DNA of 64,000 nt. Origin: Chloroflexota bacterium (lineage in GTDB: Bacteria; Chloroflexota; UBA6077; JACCZL01). The translations under genes and the position numbers were made by a program. The notes under the pieces are model-generated. The model worked only from the letters and a program-made list of their open reading frames with translations, was not told the origin of the DNA and searched no databases. Each line of letters begins with the position of its first letter. The first letter of the stretch is position 1. The stretch spans positions 30,367 through 94,366 of the forward strand of contig JAUJPG010000013.1 of assembly GCA_030447245.1 (NCBI GenBank). Direction: 5' to 3'. Below, one piece after another: positions 1-8,996 of this stretch.

Positions 1-1
1 C

Positions 2-694
2 CAGGTGTTGCGGGCGCTCGACGAATCAGGCCAGGCCGAGAACACCCGAATCATCTACACCACCGACCACGGCGAGCAGGTCGGCGAGCACGGGCTGTGG
101 TGGAAGAGCACGATGTACGAGGGCGCCGTTGGCGTGCCAATGATCGTGGCCGGCCCGGACATCCCCGTCGGCAAGATCTCGAATACCACCGTCAACCTGA
201 CCGACTGTTTCCCCGGGATCGTCGAGGCGGTTGGCCTGGATCTGAAACCGGAGGATGCGGACCTCGACGGCGAGTCGATCTTTCGCCTGGCCCAGCAACC
301 CGACCGGCCGCGGACGACGTTCAGCGAGTACCACGCCCTGTACTCGGTGACCGGCACCTTCATGGTCCGCAACGAGCGCTACAAGTACGTCTACTACGTC
401 GGGATGCCACCGCAGCTCTTCGACATGGTGGACGATCCGCACGAGACCCGCGACCTGGCGGCCGACCCGGCCTACGCCGAGGCGCTGGCCGTCTGCGAAC
501 GCGAGCTGCGGTCGATCTGCGACCCCGAGGACGTCGACCGCCTGGCCAAAGCTGACCAGCGCGCCCGCATCGAGGCGGCGGGCGGCCTCCAGGCGGTCAT
601 TCAGGGCGGCGTGACAGTGCCGTATACCCCCGCCCCGGACGAGTTCGAGCCGGCCCCGGTCGACGCGCGCGAGCGCGCCAAGGGAGGGGGCTAA
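2..694 (+). CDS. Sulfatase-family hydrolase, C-terminal part (cut by window start)
   Basis: The reading frame is open from base 2, so the gene begins outside the window; the GTG at 5 is not a convincing start. The visible 230 residues are the C-terminal part of an alkaline-phosphatase-superfamily sulfatase. They include the metal-binding segment TTDHGEQVGEHGLWWKST, then YEGAVGVPMIVAGPDI, and the late strand TFMVRNERYKYVYYVG followed by QLFDMVDDPHETRDLA, the usual sulfatase ending. The nucleophile (Cys/Ser/Thr) lies upstream and cannot be seen, so sulfatase versus phosphodiesterase activity is undecided. The tail after about residue 175 is charged and not conserved. The next gene starts about 110 nt downstream. 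Confidence 0.8.
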   Translation, partial: QVLRALDESGQAENTRIIYTTDHGEQVGEHGLWWKSTMYEGAVGVPMIVAGPDIPVGKISNTTVNLTDCFPGIVEAVGLDLKPEDADLDGESIFRLAQQPDRPRTTFSEYHALYSVTGTFMVRNERYKYVYYVGMPPQLFDMVDDPHETRDLAADPAYAEALAVCERELRSICDPEDVDRLAKADQRARIEAAGGLQAVIQGGVTVPYTPAPDEFEPAPVDARERAKGGG

Positions 695-806
695 AAAAGG
701 GACTGGGATCCACGCGCTGGCTCGAGGGTGACGAGGCCGAGCTCAGCGAGTGTCCAGCGGGAACCGCGTTCAACGGCGCGAATCGCAAGCGGGAGGATCT
801 GTTCGC

Positions 807-1937
807 GTGAAACTGTATGAGTTCCAGGCCAAGGAGCTGTTCGCCAGGGCCGGCATCGCCGTGCCGCGCGGCCGATGGTGACCGACCCACGGGGGCCCAG
901 GACGCGGCGCGCGAGCTGGGGCACTGCGTGGTCAAGGCCCAGGTCCACGCTGGCGGGCGCGGCAAGGCCGGCTTCATCAAGCTTGCCGAGACGCCCGAGC
1001 AGGCCGGCCAGCACGCCGCCGCGATGCTCGGCCAGACGTTCAAGGGCTTCAAGATCGAGCGGCTGCTGATCGAGGAGGCCGTCGACATCGCGGCCGAGCA
1101 TTACCTGGCCGTGCTGATCGACCGAGCGACCAGGTCGCCCGATGATGGCGAGCGCGATGGGCGGGGTCGACATCGAAGAGGTCGCCGAGCACTTCGAGAA
1201 GATCGCGCGATTCCCGATCGACGTGGCGTACGGACCGCTTGACTTTCAGCTCCGCGGCCTGGCCGAGCGCGCCGAGCTTGACCCGAAGACGAGCCGCCAG
1301 TTCGTCGACATCGCCAAGCGACTTTACCGCGTTTTCGTCGACTCAGACGCCTCGCTGGCAGAGATCAATCCGCTGATGGTCACCGTGACGGTCGGGTCAT
1401 CGCGGCCGACGCCAAGTTCGACGTCGACGACAACGCCCTGTTTCGCCACGCGGAACTGGCCGAGTACCAGGAGGAGAGTGAGGAGGACCCGATCGAGGCC
1501 GAGGCCCACCGCCGCGGCGTCACCTACGTCCGCCTGGGCGGCGACATCGGCATCGTCGGCAATGGGGCTGGGATCGTGATGACCACGCTGGACCTGGTCA
1601 CCCGCGCCGGGCGGCAGGCCGGGCCAACTTCTGCGACATCGGCGGTGGGGCGAGCGCGGCGACCGTCCGCGAAGCGCTGACGATTGTTCTGATGGACCCG
1701 AACGTCAAGGCCGTGCTGTTCAACATCTTCGGCGGGATCACCCGTGGCGACGAGGTTGCCAAGGGCGTCCTGGAGGCGACCGCCACGCTGGGGGTCAAGG
1801 TGCCGATGGTGCTGCGGATGGCCGCACTCGCGCCGAGGAGGGGCTGAAGCTCCTGGAAGGCTCGGTCCTGGTACCGGCCGCCGACCTGATCGAGGCCGCC
1901 AGTACGGTGGTCGCGCTGGCGAAGGAGCATCCTGGAC
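807..1937 (+). pseudogene. sucC: Succinyl-CoA ligase beta subunit, frameshifted
   Basis: The ADP/GDP-forming beta subunit catalyses succinyl-CoA to succinate with nucleotide triphosphate formation in the TCA cycle. The GTG at 807 follows a good GGGAGGA ribosome site. Reading across several frames gives a full-length ATP-grasp protein: MKLYEFQAKELFARAGIAVP, then VVKAQVHAGGRGKAGF, the conserved [23 protein letters not shown] and [17 protein letters not shown]. At least five single-base indels break it, near 872, 1,130, 1,393, 1,606-1,624 and 1,825. Two of these are an extra G inside GCCGGC at 1,606-1,612 and 1,618-1,624. The conserved motifs survive in all frames, so I infer an active gene with sequencing errors. 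It is followed directly by sucD. Confidence 0.85.
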
Positions 1938-2806
1938 ATGGGCATCCTCGTCGGCAAGGACACCCGACTTGTCGTGCAGGGCATCACCGGCCGGGAGGGC
2001 GGCCCACACCGAGCAGATGCTGGCGTACGGCACGCCGCTCGTCGCCGGGCGTCACGCCTGGCCGAGGCGGGACCGAGACCCAGGGCGTGCTGGCCTACGA
2101 CAGCGTCGCCGACGCCGTCGCGCAGCAGGGTGTCAACACCTCGATCATCTTCGTCCCGCCGCCGTTCGCCGGGCGACGCGATGATCGAAGCGGCGGCGGC
2201 CGGCCTGCGCCTGGTCATCTGCATCACCGAGGGCGTGCCGCGGATCGACACGGTGCGCGCGGTCCGATTCATCGAAGAGCGCGGCACGGCGCGGCTGATC
2301 GGCCCGAACTGCCCGGGGTGCGATGACGCCCGACGAGGCACGGGCTGGGATCATGCCGTCGACATCTTCCGACGCGGCACCCGGGGCGTCGTCTCGCGTA
2401 GCGGGACGCTGACCTACGAAGTCGTCGACCTGATCACCAAGGCCGGCCTGGGTGTGTCGACCTGCGTCGGCGTCGGCGGCGACCCCGTCATCGGGACGTC
2501 TTCGTCGACGTGCTCGAGATGCTCGCCACGGACGACCAGACCGAGGCAATCTTGCTGATCGGAGAGATCGGCGGGACCGACGAGGAGATGGCCGCGGCGC
2601 ACATCAAGAACCACCTCCGCAAGCCGTTCTTCGCCTTCATCTCCGGCCGCTCGGCGCCGCCTGGGAAGCGAATGGGCCACGCCGGGCGCGATCATCTCGG
2701 GAGGCATGGGCACCCTGCAGGCCAAGATCGCCGCGTTCCAGGCGGCGAACGTCCCGCCACCGACACGCTGGCCGAGATGGTCCAGCTGGCGAAGGAGCGC
2801 GCCTAG
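1938..2806 (+). pseudogene. sucD: Succinyl-CoA ligase alpha subunit, frameshifted
   Basis: The CoA-binding alpha subunit pairs with SucC. The start ATG at 1,938 lies just downstream of a GGAG motif in the end of sucC, so the two genes form one operon. Seen across frames are [72 protein letters not shown] and the phosphohistidine loop [14 protein letters not shown] near 2,675-2,700. The gene ends at TAG 2,804-2,806. About seven indels are present; those at 2,044-2,050, 2,168-2,174 and 2,681-2,687 are all GCCGGC read as GCCGGGC. With those corrected the protein matches the family at normal length (about 290 residues). Confidence 0.88.
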
Positions 2807-2867
2807 ACCGGGTGGCGCAGGCGGGCGGGACTGCCGCGAGCCAAGAAGCGCGCGTGATCCTGATCCC

Positions 2868-4110
2868 ATGACCGTCGCCGAACGGGGAATTCGCGAGCGC
2901 CTGCGCGAGGCCGGCCGGATGACCTTCGCCGAGTTCATGGCCGCGGTGCTCTACGGTCCTGGCGGCTACTACGCCGAGCGGCCGCCCTCGGCGGCGCGGG
3001 CGGCGATTACTTTACCTCGCCGAGCTGCACCCGGGCGTTCGGGGCGCTGGTTGGCCGTCAAGTGGCCGAAGTCTGGGTCGCGCTCGGCCGACCGACCCGC
3101 TTCGAGCTGGTCGAGGCGGGCGGGCAGCGGCGCGTTGGCCCGTGACCTGCTGACGTGGGCCGACCACGAGGCGCCGACTTCAGCCGAGCGGTCCGCTACC
3201 TGCTGGTCGAGCGAGCGCGACGAGCGCTGCGGGCGACCCAGCACGAGACGCGCCAGGCAGCCAGCTGGTCGACGAGCGCATGGCCGGGGACGAGCGGTCC
3301 GCCCTTGACATTGACCAGACGATCGTCGGATGCGTGATCGCGAACGAGCTCGTCGATGCCTTCCTGGGCTCACCTGGTCGCCGTCCGCGACGATCGACTC
3401 GTCGAACGGTACGTGGCCTGTCCGACGACGGCGAGCGCTTCGTCTTTGTCGAGGACGCCGTCGACGCCGAGGCTCGCCGCGTACTTCGAGGACCTGGGCG
3501 TCCGCCCTGGCGACTGCACCGCGGAGGCCGCGCAGGACTGGGCCGGGCGAGCGGCGGCGAGCCTGGCCCGGGAGCGCTGCTGGTCCTGGACTACGGCTAC
3601 CCGGCCGCCGAGCTCTACGCCCCGCGCCGCCGCCACGGAACGCTGCTGAGCTACCGCGGCCACACCCTCGCGAGTGACCCGCTGAGCCACGTCGGCCAGC
3701 AGGACGTCACCAGTCACGTCGACTTCACCGCCCTGGCACGGGCCTGCGCTCGAGCCGCGCTGACCACGATCGGCCCGCTGACCAGTCCAGGTTCCTGACG
3801 GGATTGGGCCTGCGCGACTACCTGCGCCTGCTGAACGCGGCAGCCGTATCGGCGTCCGAGCACGAGGCGAATCGGCGGGCGCTGAGCGAGTTGATCCGCC
3901 CCGACGGCCTCGGCGCCATCAAGGTCATGCTCGGGACGCGCGGGCTGCCAGGAGTTTCGGCCGACGGGATTCGGCGCCGAGGGCGGCGGCGGCACCCTTG
4001 GCTGCCGCCCTCCGCCCCGAGCAGATGCGTCTGCCGGGGCCCATTGAGGCCGAGCGCTTTGGCGACCTCGAAGCGCAGTGGCGCGAGTTCTGGACCGTCG
4101 CGGATGGCGA
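2868..4110 (+). pseudogene. MidA-like class I SAM-dependent methyltransferase, frameshifted
   Basis: The start MTVAERGIRERLREAGRMTF, followed by AEFMAAVLYGPGGYYAERP, is the typical opening of the SAM-dependent methyltransferase family that includes mitochondrial NDUFAF7/MidA. Further family segments appear in different frames: GGDYFTSPELHP, VAEVWVALGRPTRFELVEAG (the SAM-binding strand region), VLDYGYPAAELYAPRRRHGT, LLSYRGHTLASDP, and near the end GLGAIKVMLGTRGLP. At least six indels interrupt it. The 3' boundary is unclear, because a segment rich in Leu/Glu (about 3,990-4,110) could be its C-terminus or the start of the cyclase. In mitochondria the family methylates a complex I subunit; the bacterial substrate is unknown. 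Confidence 0.7.
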
Positions 4111-5190
4111 GGAGAGTGCCTCAGCGAAGACGCTGCTGTCGCCCCAGTGGCGGGTGTTCTACCTGGCGTTGCTCGTCGGGCTGGTGACCGGGCTCGGTAC
4201 TGTCGTGGCCGCCATCTTGATGCTCGGCGCGATGACCGCCGACCCGACAATGGCCGGACCAGTTCTGGGCGTTCGTCGCCGGGCGCCAGCGTGCTGCCGA
4301 TCGGATTCCCGCACTACATTCTGTTCAAGGTCGCCTGCGGCGCCAGCTCGCTCGCTTCCTCACGCTCTTCGCCGCCGTCGTCGAGCCGCCGATCCTCAAG
4401 CGGGACCACTGGCTGCTCTCGCGCGAGCTCGACGACCTGGACATTCTGTTCGATCAACTGCTGGCCGAGCTGCGCATATGCGTCGCGCGGTCGGTCAATC
4501 GCGGCGTCGAGCTCCGGACCGCCTCCAGCGCTATTTCAGCCCGATGGTCGTGGAGCATCTGCTCGAAGGCACCAGCGGCCGATGGAAACGTCTCCCGCAT
4601 GCGGGTGACCGTCCTTTTTTGCGACATCCGCGGACTTACTTCGATGTCGGCTCGCCTGAGCCCGGCCGCGGTCGTCGAGCTCCTGAACGAGTACTTCACC
4701 GCGATGATTGACGCCGTCCAGCGCGAGCATGGAACCGTTCTCAAGCTGATTGGCGACTCGGTGATGGCCGCGTTCGGCGCGCCAAACGCGGCGCCGACGA
4801 CACCGAGCGCGCGCTCCAGGTCGGCTGCGCCATGCAAGCCGAGTACCGACGGCTGGAGCAGGTCTGGCGGGGCGCGGCGCGGAGCACTCGCTGGGGATGG
4901 GAGTCGGCATCAACGGCGGCGAGGTCATCGTCGGCAACATCGGGTCGCCGCAGCACCTCGACTACACCGTGATCGGCGATACGGTCCACGTGGCCAGCCG
5001 ACTGTGCGGCGTGGCCTGCGCCGGGCCAGGTGTTGGTGGCGGTGGAGACGCCGCTGCCGAGCTCCAGGCATCCAGGGACGTCGTGCTGGTGCCAAGCGGC
5101 GAGGTGCCCCTGAAGGGCAAGCGCGCCGATCGCGGTCTACGAGGTCCGCTTCGGGCGAGCCTCGGCACGACGACGATGTGGTACCGTCGT
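4111..5190 (+). pseudogene. Membrane-bound class III adenylate/guanylate cyclase, frameshifted
   Basis: A short N-terminal region is followed by two hydrophobic segments (VFYLALLVGLVTGLGTVVAA and an ASVLPIGFPHYILFKVA-type segment). Next comes a helical linker (LLSRELDDLDILFDQLLAEL) and then the class III cyclase catalytic domain. Domain markers are VTVLFCDIRGLTSMSARLSP (first metal-binding Asp), [16 protein letters not shown] (second metal site) and [15 protein letters not shown] followed by [15 protein letters not shown]. It would make cAMP or cGMP at the membrane. At least six indels are seen; those at 4,278-4,284 and 5,020-5,026 are the GCCGGGC type. Start and end are approximate because no clean start or stop codon survives. 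Confidence 0.75.
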
Positions 5191-5229
5191 CACCAGCGGC
5201 AGACGAGGGATTACTGGAGGGGAACACCG

Positions 5230-6338
5230 ATGGCAGAGACCGGGCAAGGCGGCGACGTTCTGGGGCGCAGGCAATCCGTTTGAGGTCCGCGAGTACCCTG
5301 TGCCCGATCCCGCGCCGGGCGCGGTCGTGCTCAAGGTGGCGCTGGCGAACGTCTGCGGATCGGACATGCACTACTGGCGCGGTGACATGGACGTCAAGGC
5401 GATGGGCCGCCCGCTGCCACTGGTCCTCGGGCACGAGGCAACCGTCCACAGCCTCGGCGAGGGGGTCACGACCGACTCGACGGGCCAGCCGCTCAAGGAG
5501 GGCGACCGGATCGTCTACAAGTACATGAACCCGTGCATGCGCTGCGCGCGCCTGCCTCCGCCGCCAGTACAAATCGTGCCCGAAGCGACTGAATAACTGG
5601 TGGGTGTCGTGCGAGGAGTGGCCGCACTTCCAGGGAGCCTTTGGGCAGTACTACTACCTCCGCCCGAACAGCGCGCTGTTCAAGGTACCGGATGACCTGT
5701 CTGACGAGATGGTGGCTGGCATCAACTGCGCGCTCACTCAGGTCATCGCCGGGCATCGAGTACGCCGACCTGAAGCTCGGCGAGTCGGTGGTCATCCAGG
5801 GGGCCGGCGGGCTGGGCGTGTACGCCGCCGCCGTGGCCAAGGAAGCGGGGGCCGAGCGGGTCGTCATCATCGACGGTGTCGACGAGCGTCTGGAGCTGGC
5901 CCGCGAGTTCGGCGCCGACGAGACGATCGACCTGCGCCAGTTTCCAGAGTCCGGGGATCGGATCAAGCGCGTCCTGGAGCTGTGCAACGACTGGGGCGGC
6001 GACGTGGTCGTCGAGCTAGTCGGCCACCCTGGCGTCATGGACGAGGGGTTGCGAATGACCGCCCCGGAGGGTCGCTACCTCGAAATCGGCAACATCAACG
6101 TCGGCTGGAAGGGCGAGATCGATCCGTCGCTGCTGGTGTTCGGCAATCGCAAGATGATCGGCGTCTCGCACTATGAGGCCGACCACCTGGAGAAGGCGCT
6201 CAAGTTCATGCAGCGGACACGAGAAAATACCCGTACCACAAGGTGCTCTCCCACAAGTTCCCGCTCGACCAGGTCAACGACGCGTTCTCCCAGCAAGCGG
6301 ACGGACACATCACTCGTGGGGCGCTGGTGCCAAACTAG
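5230..6338 (+). pseudogene. Zinc-dependent medium-chain alcohol/sugar dehydrogenase, frameshifted
   Basis: The ATG at 5,230 follows a strong GGAGGGG site. Visible are the N-terminal catalytic domain (VALANVCGSDMHYWRGDM with the catalytic-zinc Cys, LVLGHEATVHSLGEGV with the His-Glu pair), a CMRC structural-zinc-like region, and the Rossmann motif VVIQGAGGLGVYAAAVAKEA. NAD-site and C-terminal strands follow, ending at TAG 6,336-6,338. The oxidised substrate cannot be told from sequence. Four or more indels are present, including one near 5,265, one near 5,545, the GCCGGGC type at 5,748-5,754 and one near 6,220. It is probably functional in the organism. Confidence 0.8.
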
Positions 6339-6382
6339 TAGTGCGCCACACTGAGGCTGACGCGAGCGCAGTCCACTGACGT

Positions 6383-6436
6383 GTCATCCCGAGCGCGGCA
6401 CCCAGTCTGTCGATCCCTCGCTCCGCTCGGGATGAC
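6383..6436. repeat. REP-like palindrome GTCATCCCGAGCG
   Basis: GTCATCCCGAGCG at 6,383-6,395 is matched by its exact reverse complement at 6,424-6,436, giving a 13-bp stem with a 28-nt loop. Three weaker relatives follow to about 6,505 (GGCATGACACG, CTGGATGACAG, CGGAATGACAA). The whole 6,339-6,612 interval holds no gene. Such GTCATCCCGAG palindromes are typical of dispersed intergenic REP-like elements; it could also terminate the dehydrogenase transcript. There is no T-run. Confidence 0.55.
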
Positions 6437-6612
6437 AGGTGAGGGCTCGGCATGACACGTCAGGGCTCGTGCTGGATGACAGCCTGGGGCCGCTCGGAAT
6501 GACAACCCCTCGTCTTGACCGTTGGGTCGTACTAGCGTCAGAGGCACGTGGCGCACCGGAGCGACGCGACACCCGTCGTCGGACGGGACGCGGTAAGCAA
6601 TAGGAGGGCACG

Positions 6613-7338
6613 ATGGCGCGGAAGCCGCTGTCTCAGTTGTGGGACTGGGAGCTCGTCGACGAAGAGCAAGACCTACGCGGACGGAAGCTGCTGGACCGAG
6701 ATGGTGCGCTGCTCGGCACGATCAGCGACATGCTCGTGGACACCGAGAGTGGGTACGTTGAAGGGATCATCCTGGAGGGTGGAACGACCTACGGTGCACG
6801 GGAATTCGAGCTGCGGCAGGGCGCGGCCGTGCTGCTGGAAGCAGCCCAGGACAATCGGCGGCAATCGGCGCGCGGGCAACATGCGCCATCGGCGCCCGGG
6901 CCCCCTGTATCGGAGGAGGGCGAGCTCGCGGCCGTGCAGAGGACGCCGCGCGACGTCGTCGAGGATGTGACCACCACAAGGCCCGCGGATGTGACCGCGC
7001 CGATAGATCCGCGGTCCGACGTCAACCCGGTCGCGCCGGAGCGCCCAGTCGGCGGCCCTGGCACGATGCCGAAGCCCCGTTCCGAAAGCCGCGTCGAGCA
7101 AGGGCCTCCGATCATCATCCGGCTCAGAGGCGAAGAGCTGTACGCCGAACGGGTCGCGGTGATCGCGCGTGAGATCGTGATCGACAAGCGGGCGGTTCGC
7201 TTCACTGGGCAGATCACCGATACGGTCAGACGCGAAGAGGTCGAGGTAGTCTCCTCTACCGCCGGGACGCCGGCGGCGGCACGCGAGCAGATAGCCCCCG
7301 CCGCGAGCGAGCCTCGGCGCGATCCGCCGGGCCCGTAG
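6613..7338 (+). CDS. PRC-barrel and DUF2382-like stress protein
   Basis: This 241-residue soluble protein has ATG after an AGGAGGG site. Residues about 10-75 resemble a PRC-barrel (LRGRKLLDRDGALLGTISDM, VDTESGYVEGIILEGG). The middle (about 80-165) is a low-complexity Pro/Arg-rich linker. The C-terminal part (about 168-222) resembles the DUF2382/YsnF domain, with IIIRLRGEELYAERVAVIAR and a closing RREEVEVVSS strand. Proteins with this two-domain plan are widespread in bacteria and often linked to stress; the biochemical role is unknown. It is followed 10 nt later by the gamma-glutamyltransferase gene. Confidence 0.7.
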   Translation: MARKPLSQLWDWELVDEEQDLRGRKLLDRDGALLGTISDMLVDTESGYVEGIILEGGTTYGAREFELRQGAAVLLEAAQDNRRQSARGQHAPSAPGPPVSEEGELAAVQRTPRDVVEDVTTTRPADVTAPIDPRSDVNPVAPERPVGGPGTMPKPRSESRVEQGPPIIIRLRGEELYAERVAVIAREIVIDKRAVRFTGQITDTVRREEVEVVSSTAGTPAAAREQIAPAASEPRRDPPGP

Positions 7339-7347
7339 GAGGGCGGT

Positions 7348-8958
7348 ATGGCGCTTCCGCGGACCGGGCGTCAGCCGATCCTGGCGACGCGAGGCGCGGT
7401 TGCCGCGCCGCACCACGCGGCTGCCCAGGCGGGGCTGTGGATGCTCCAGCGGGGCGGCTCGGCGGTTGACGCGGCCATCGCCGCGAACGCCGTCCTGGGC
7501 GTCGTCTATCCCCACATGGCCGGACCCGGCGGCGATCTGTTTTGCCTGCTCTGGGAGGCCGCGGCCAAGCGCTTGGATGCGCTCAACGCCAGTGGACGGG
7601 CCGGAGCGGCAGCCACGATTGACTACTACCGCGCACGCGGCCACGAGCACATTCCGATCCGCGGCCCGCTCGCCGCGCTGACTGTCCCAGGCGCTGTCGA
7701 CGGCTGGGCCACACTGCACGAGCGGTTGGGGCGCCTGCCGTTTGCCGAGCTGTTAGCGCCGGCGATCGAGCTGGCCGAAGACGGATTCGCGGTCCCCGAA
7801 AGCCTGGCACGCTGGTCGGCCCTGGCGGCCGACGTGCTCAAGCTCGACCCGACCACCAGCGCGACATTCCGCCCCGACGATCGACCGTTACGAATCGGCG
7901 AAGGTCTCCGCCTACCGCGCCTCGCCGTGACGCTCCGGCAGGTCGCCGACGGGGGCGCGCGGCCGTTCTACCATGGGCCGCTTGCCGCCCAGATCTGTGG
8001 ATACCTCGAGGCGCACGGCGGAGTGCTCCGGCCGGACGACTTCGCCGCCCACCGCTCGGACTGGGTCGAGCCAATCTCAGTCCAGTACCGTGGCCACACG
8101 GCCTACCAGGTACCGCCGAACACCCAGGGCTTCTCCGCGCTTCAGATTCTGGCGGTCCTTGACGGCATCGATATCCGGGCGCTCGGCGACGGAAGCATCG
8201 CCTACCTCCACACCCTGGTAGAGGCCGCTCGACTGGCGTTCGTGGACCGTGACCGTTACTTAAGCGATCCAGAGTTTGTCGAGGTCCCGCTCGATCGGCT
8301 GCTGTCGCCCGAGCACGCGGCCGAGATCCGCGCGAGGATCGACCCGGCGCGCCGGCCGCCGGCGCCGGCACCGGTCGCGGCCGGCGGTGACACCTGTTAC
8401 CTGTGTGCCGTCGACCGCGACGGCAATGTCGTCTCGCTGATCCAGAGCGTCTACTTCGACTTCGGCTCAGGCGTGATCGCCGGCGACACTGGCGTGCTGC
8501 TCCAGAACCGCGGGTCGTTCTTCTCGCTCGATCCGGAGCACCCGAACCATCTGGAGCCCGGCAAGCGCACGTTCCACACCATCATCCCGGCAATGCTGCT
8601 CAAGGAGGGACGGCCGGCACTGGCCTATGGGACGATGGGCGGCGAGGGCCAGCCGCAGACCCAGTCGGCGCTGGTCACTCGGATGCTCGACTTCGGCTAC
8701 GACGTCCAGCGCGCGATCGAGGCGCCGCGCTGGCTGTATGGCCGGACCTGGGGCACCGAGACGGCTGCCCTGACCATCGAAGACCGGATCTCCCCCGACG
8801 TAGCCGCCCAGCTTGCCAACATGGGTCACGAGGTCCGGATCGCCCCCAACTGGAGCGACTCGCTCGGTCACGCCCAGGCGATCTGGATCGATCATGGCGA
8901 GGGTACCCTCTGGGCCGGAGCCGACCCCCGCGGCGACGGCGCCGCCGCGGGCTGGTGA
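7348..8958 (+). CDS. ggt: Gamma-glutamyltransferase family protein
   Basis: A 536-residue Ntn-hydrolase of the gamma-glutamyltranspeptidase family, which hydrolyses or transfers gamma-glutamyl groups (for example from glutathione) after autocleavage. N-terminal family motifs are AAHHAAAQAG-like repeats, GGSAVDAAIAANAVLGVVYP, GPGGDLF and LNASGRAG. The expected nucleophile is Thr349 in GGDTCYLCAVDRDGNVVS, the start of the small subunit. GTMGGEGQPQ near residue 430 is the substrate-binding Gly-rich stretch. No signal peptide is visible, so it is probably cytoplasmic, like the YwrD-type members. The gene is intact, starts at ATG 7,348 after GGAGGGCGGT, and lies about 40 nt before folP. Confidence 0.9.
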   Translation: MALPRTGRQPILATRGAVAAPHHAAAQAGLWMLQRGGSAVDAAIAANAVLGVVYPHMAGPGGDLFCLLWEAAAKRLDALNASGRAGAAATIDYYRARGHEHIPIRGPLAALTVPGAVDGWATLHERLGRLPFAELLAPAIELAEDGFAVPESLARWSALAADVLKLDPTTSATFRPDDRPLRIGEGLRLPRLAVTLRQVADGGARPFYHGPLAAQICGYLEAHGGVLRPDDFAAHRSDWVEPISVQYRGHTAYQVPPNTQGFSALQILAVLDGIDIRALGDGSIAYLHTLVEAARLAFVDRDRYLSDPEFVEVPLDRLLSPEHAAEIRARIDPARRPPAPAPVAAGGDTCYLCAVDRDGNVVSLIQSVYFDFGSGVIAGDTGVLLQNRGSFFSLDPEHPNHLEPGKRTFHTIIPAMLLKEGRPALAYGTMGGEGQPQTQSALVTRMLDFGYDVQRAIEAPRWLYGRTWGTETAALTIEDRISPDVAAQLANMGHEVRIAPNWSDSLGHAQAIWIDHGEGTLWAGADPRGDGAAAGW

Positions 8959-8996
8959 GCCGCCACGGCCTGGGAACTGGCTGAGAGCTCTTCCGG

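Noticed and set aside
800..6338. A genuine block of decaying pseudogenes
   Set aside because: Core metabolic genes (sucC, sucD) keep every motif across frames with only single-base indels, many in GCCGGC, which fits sequencing error and not decay.
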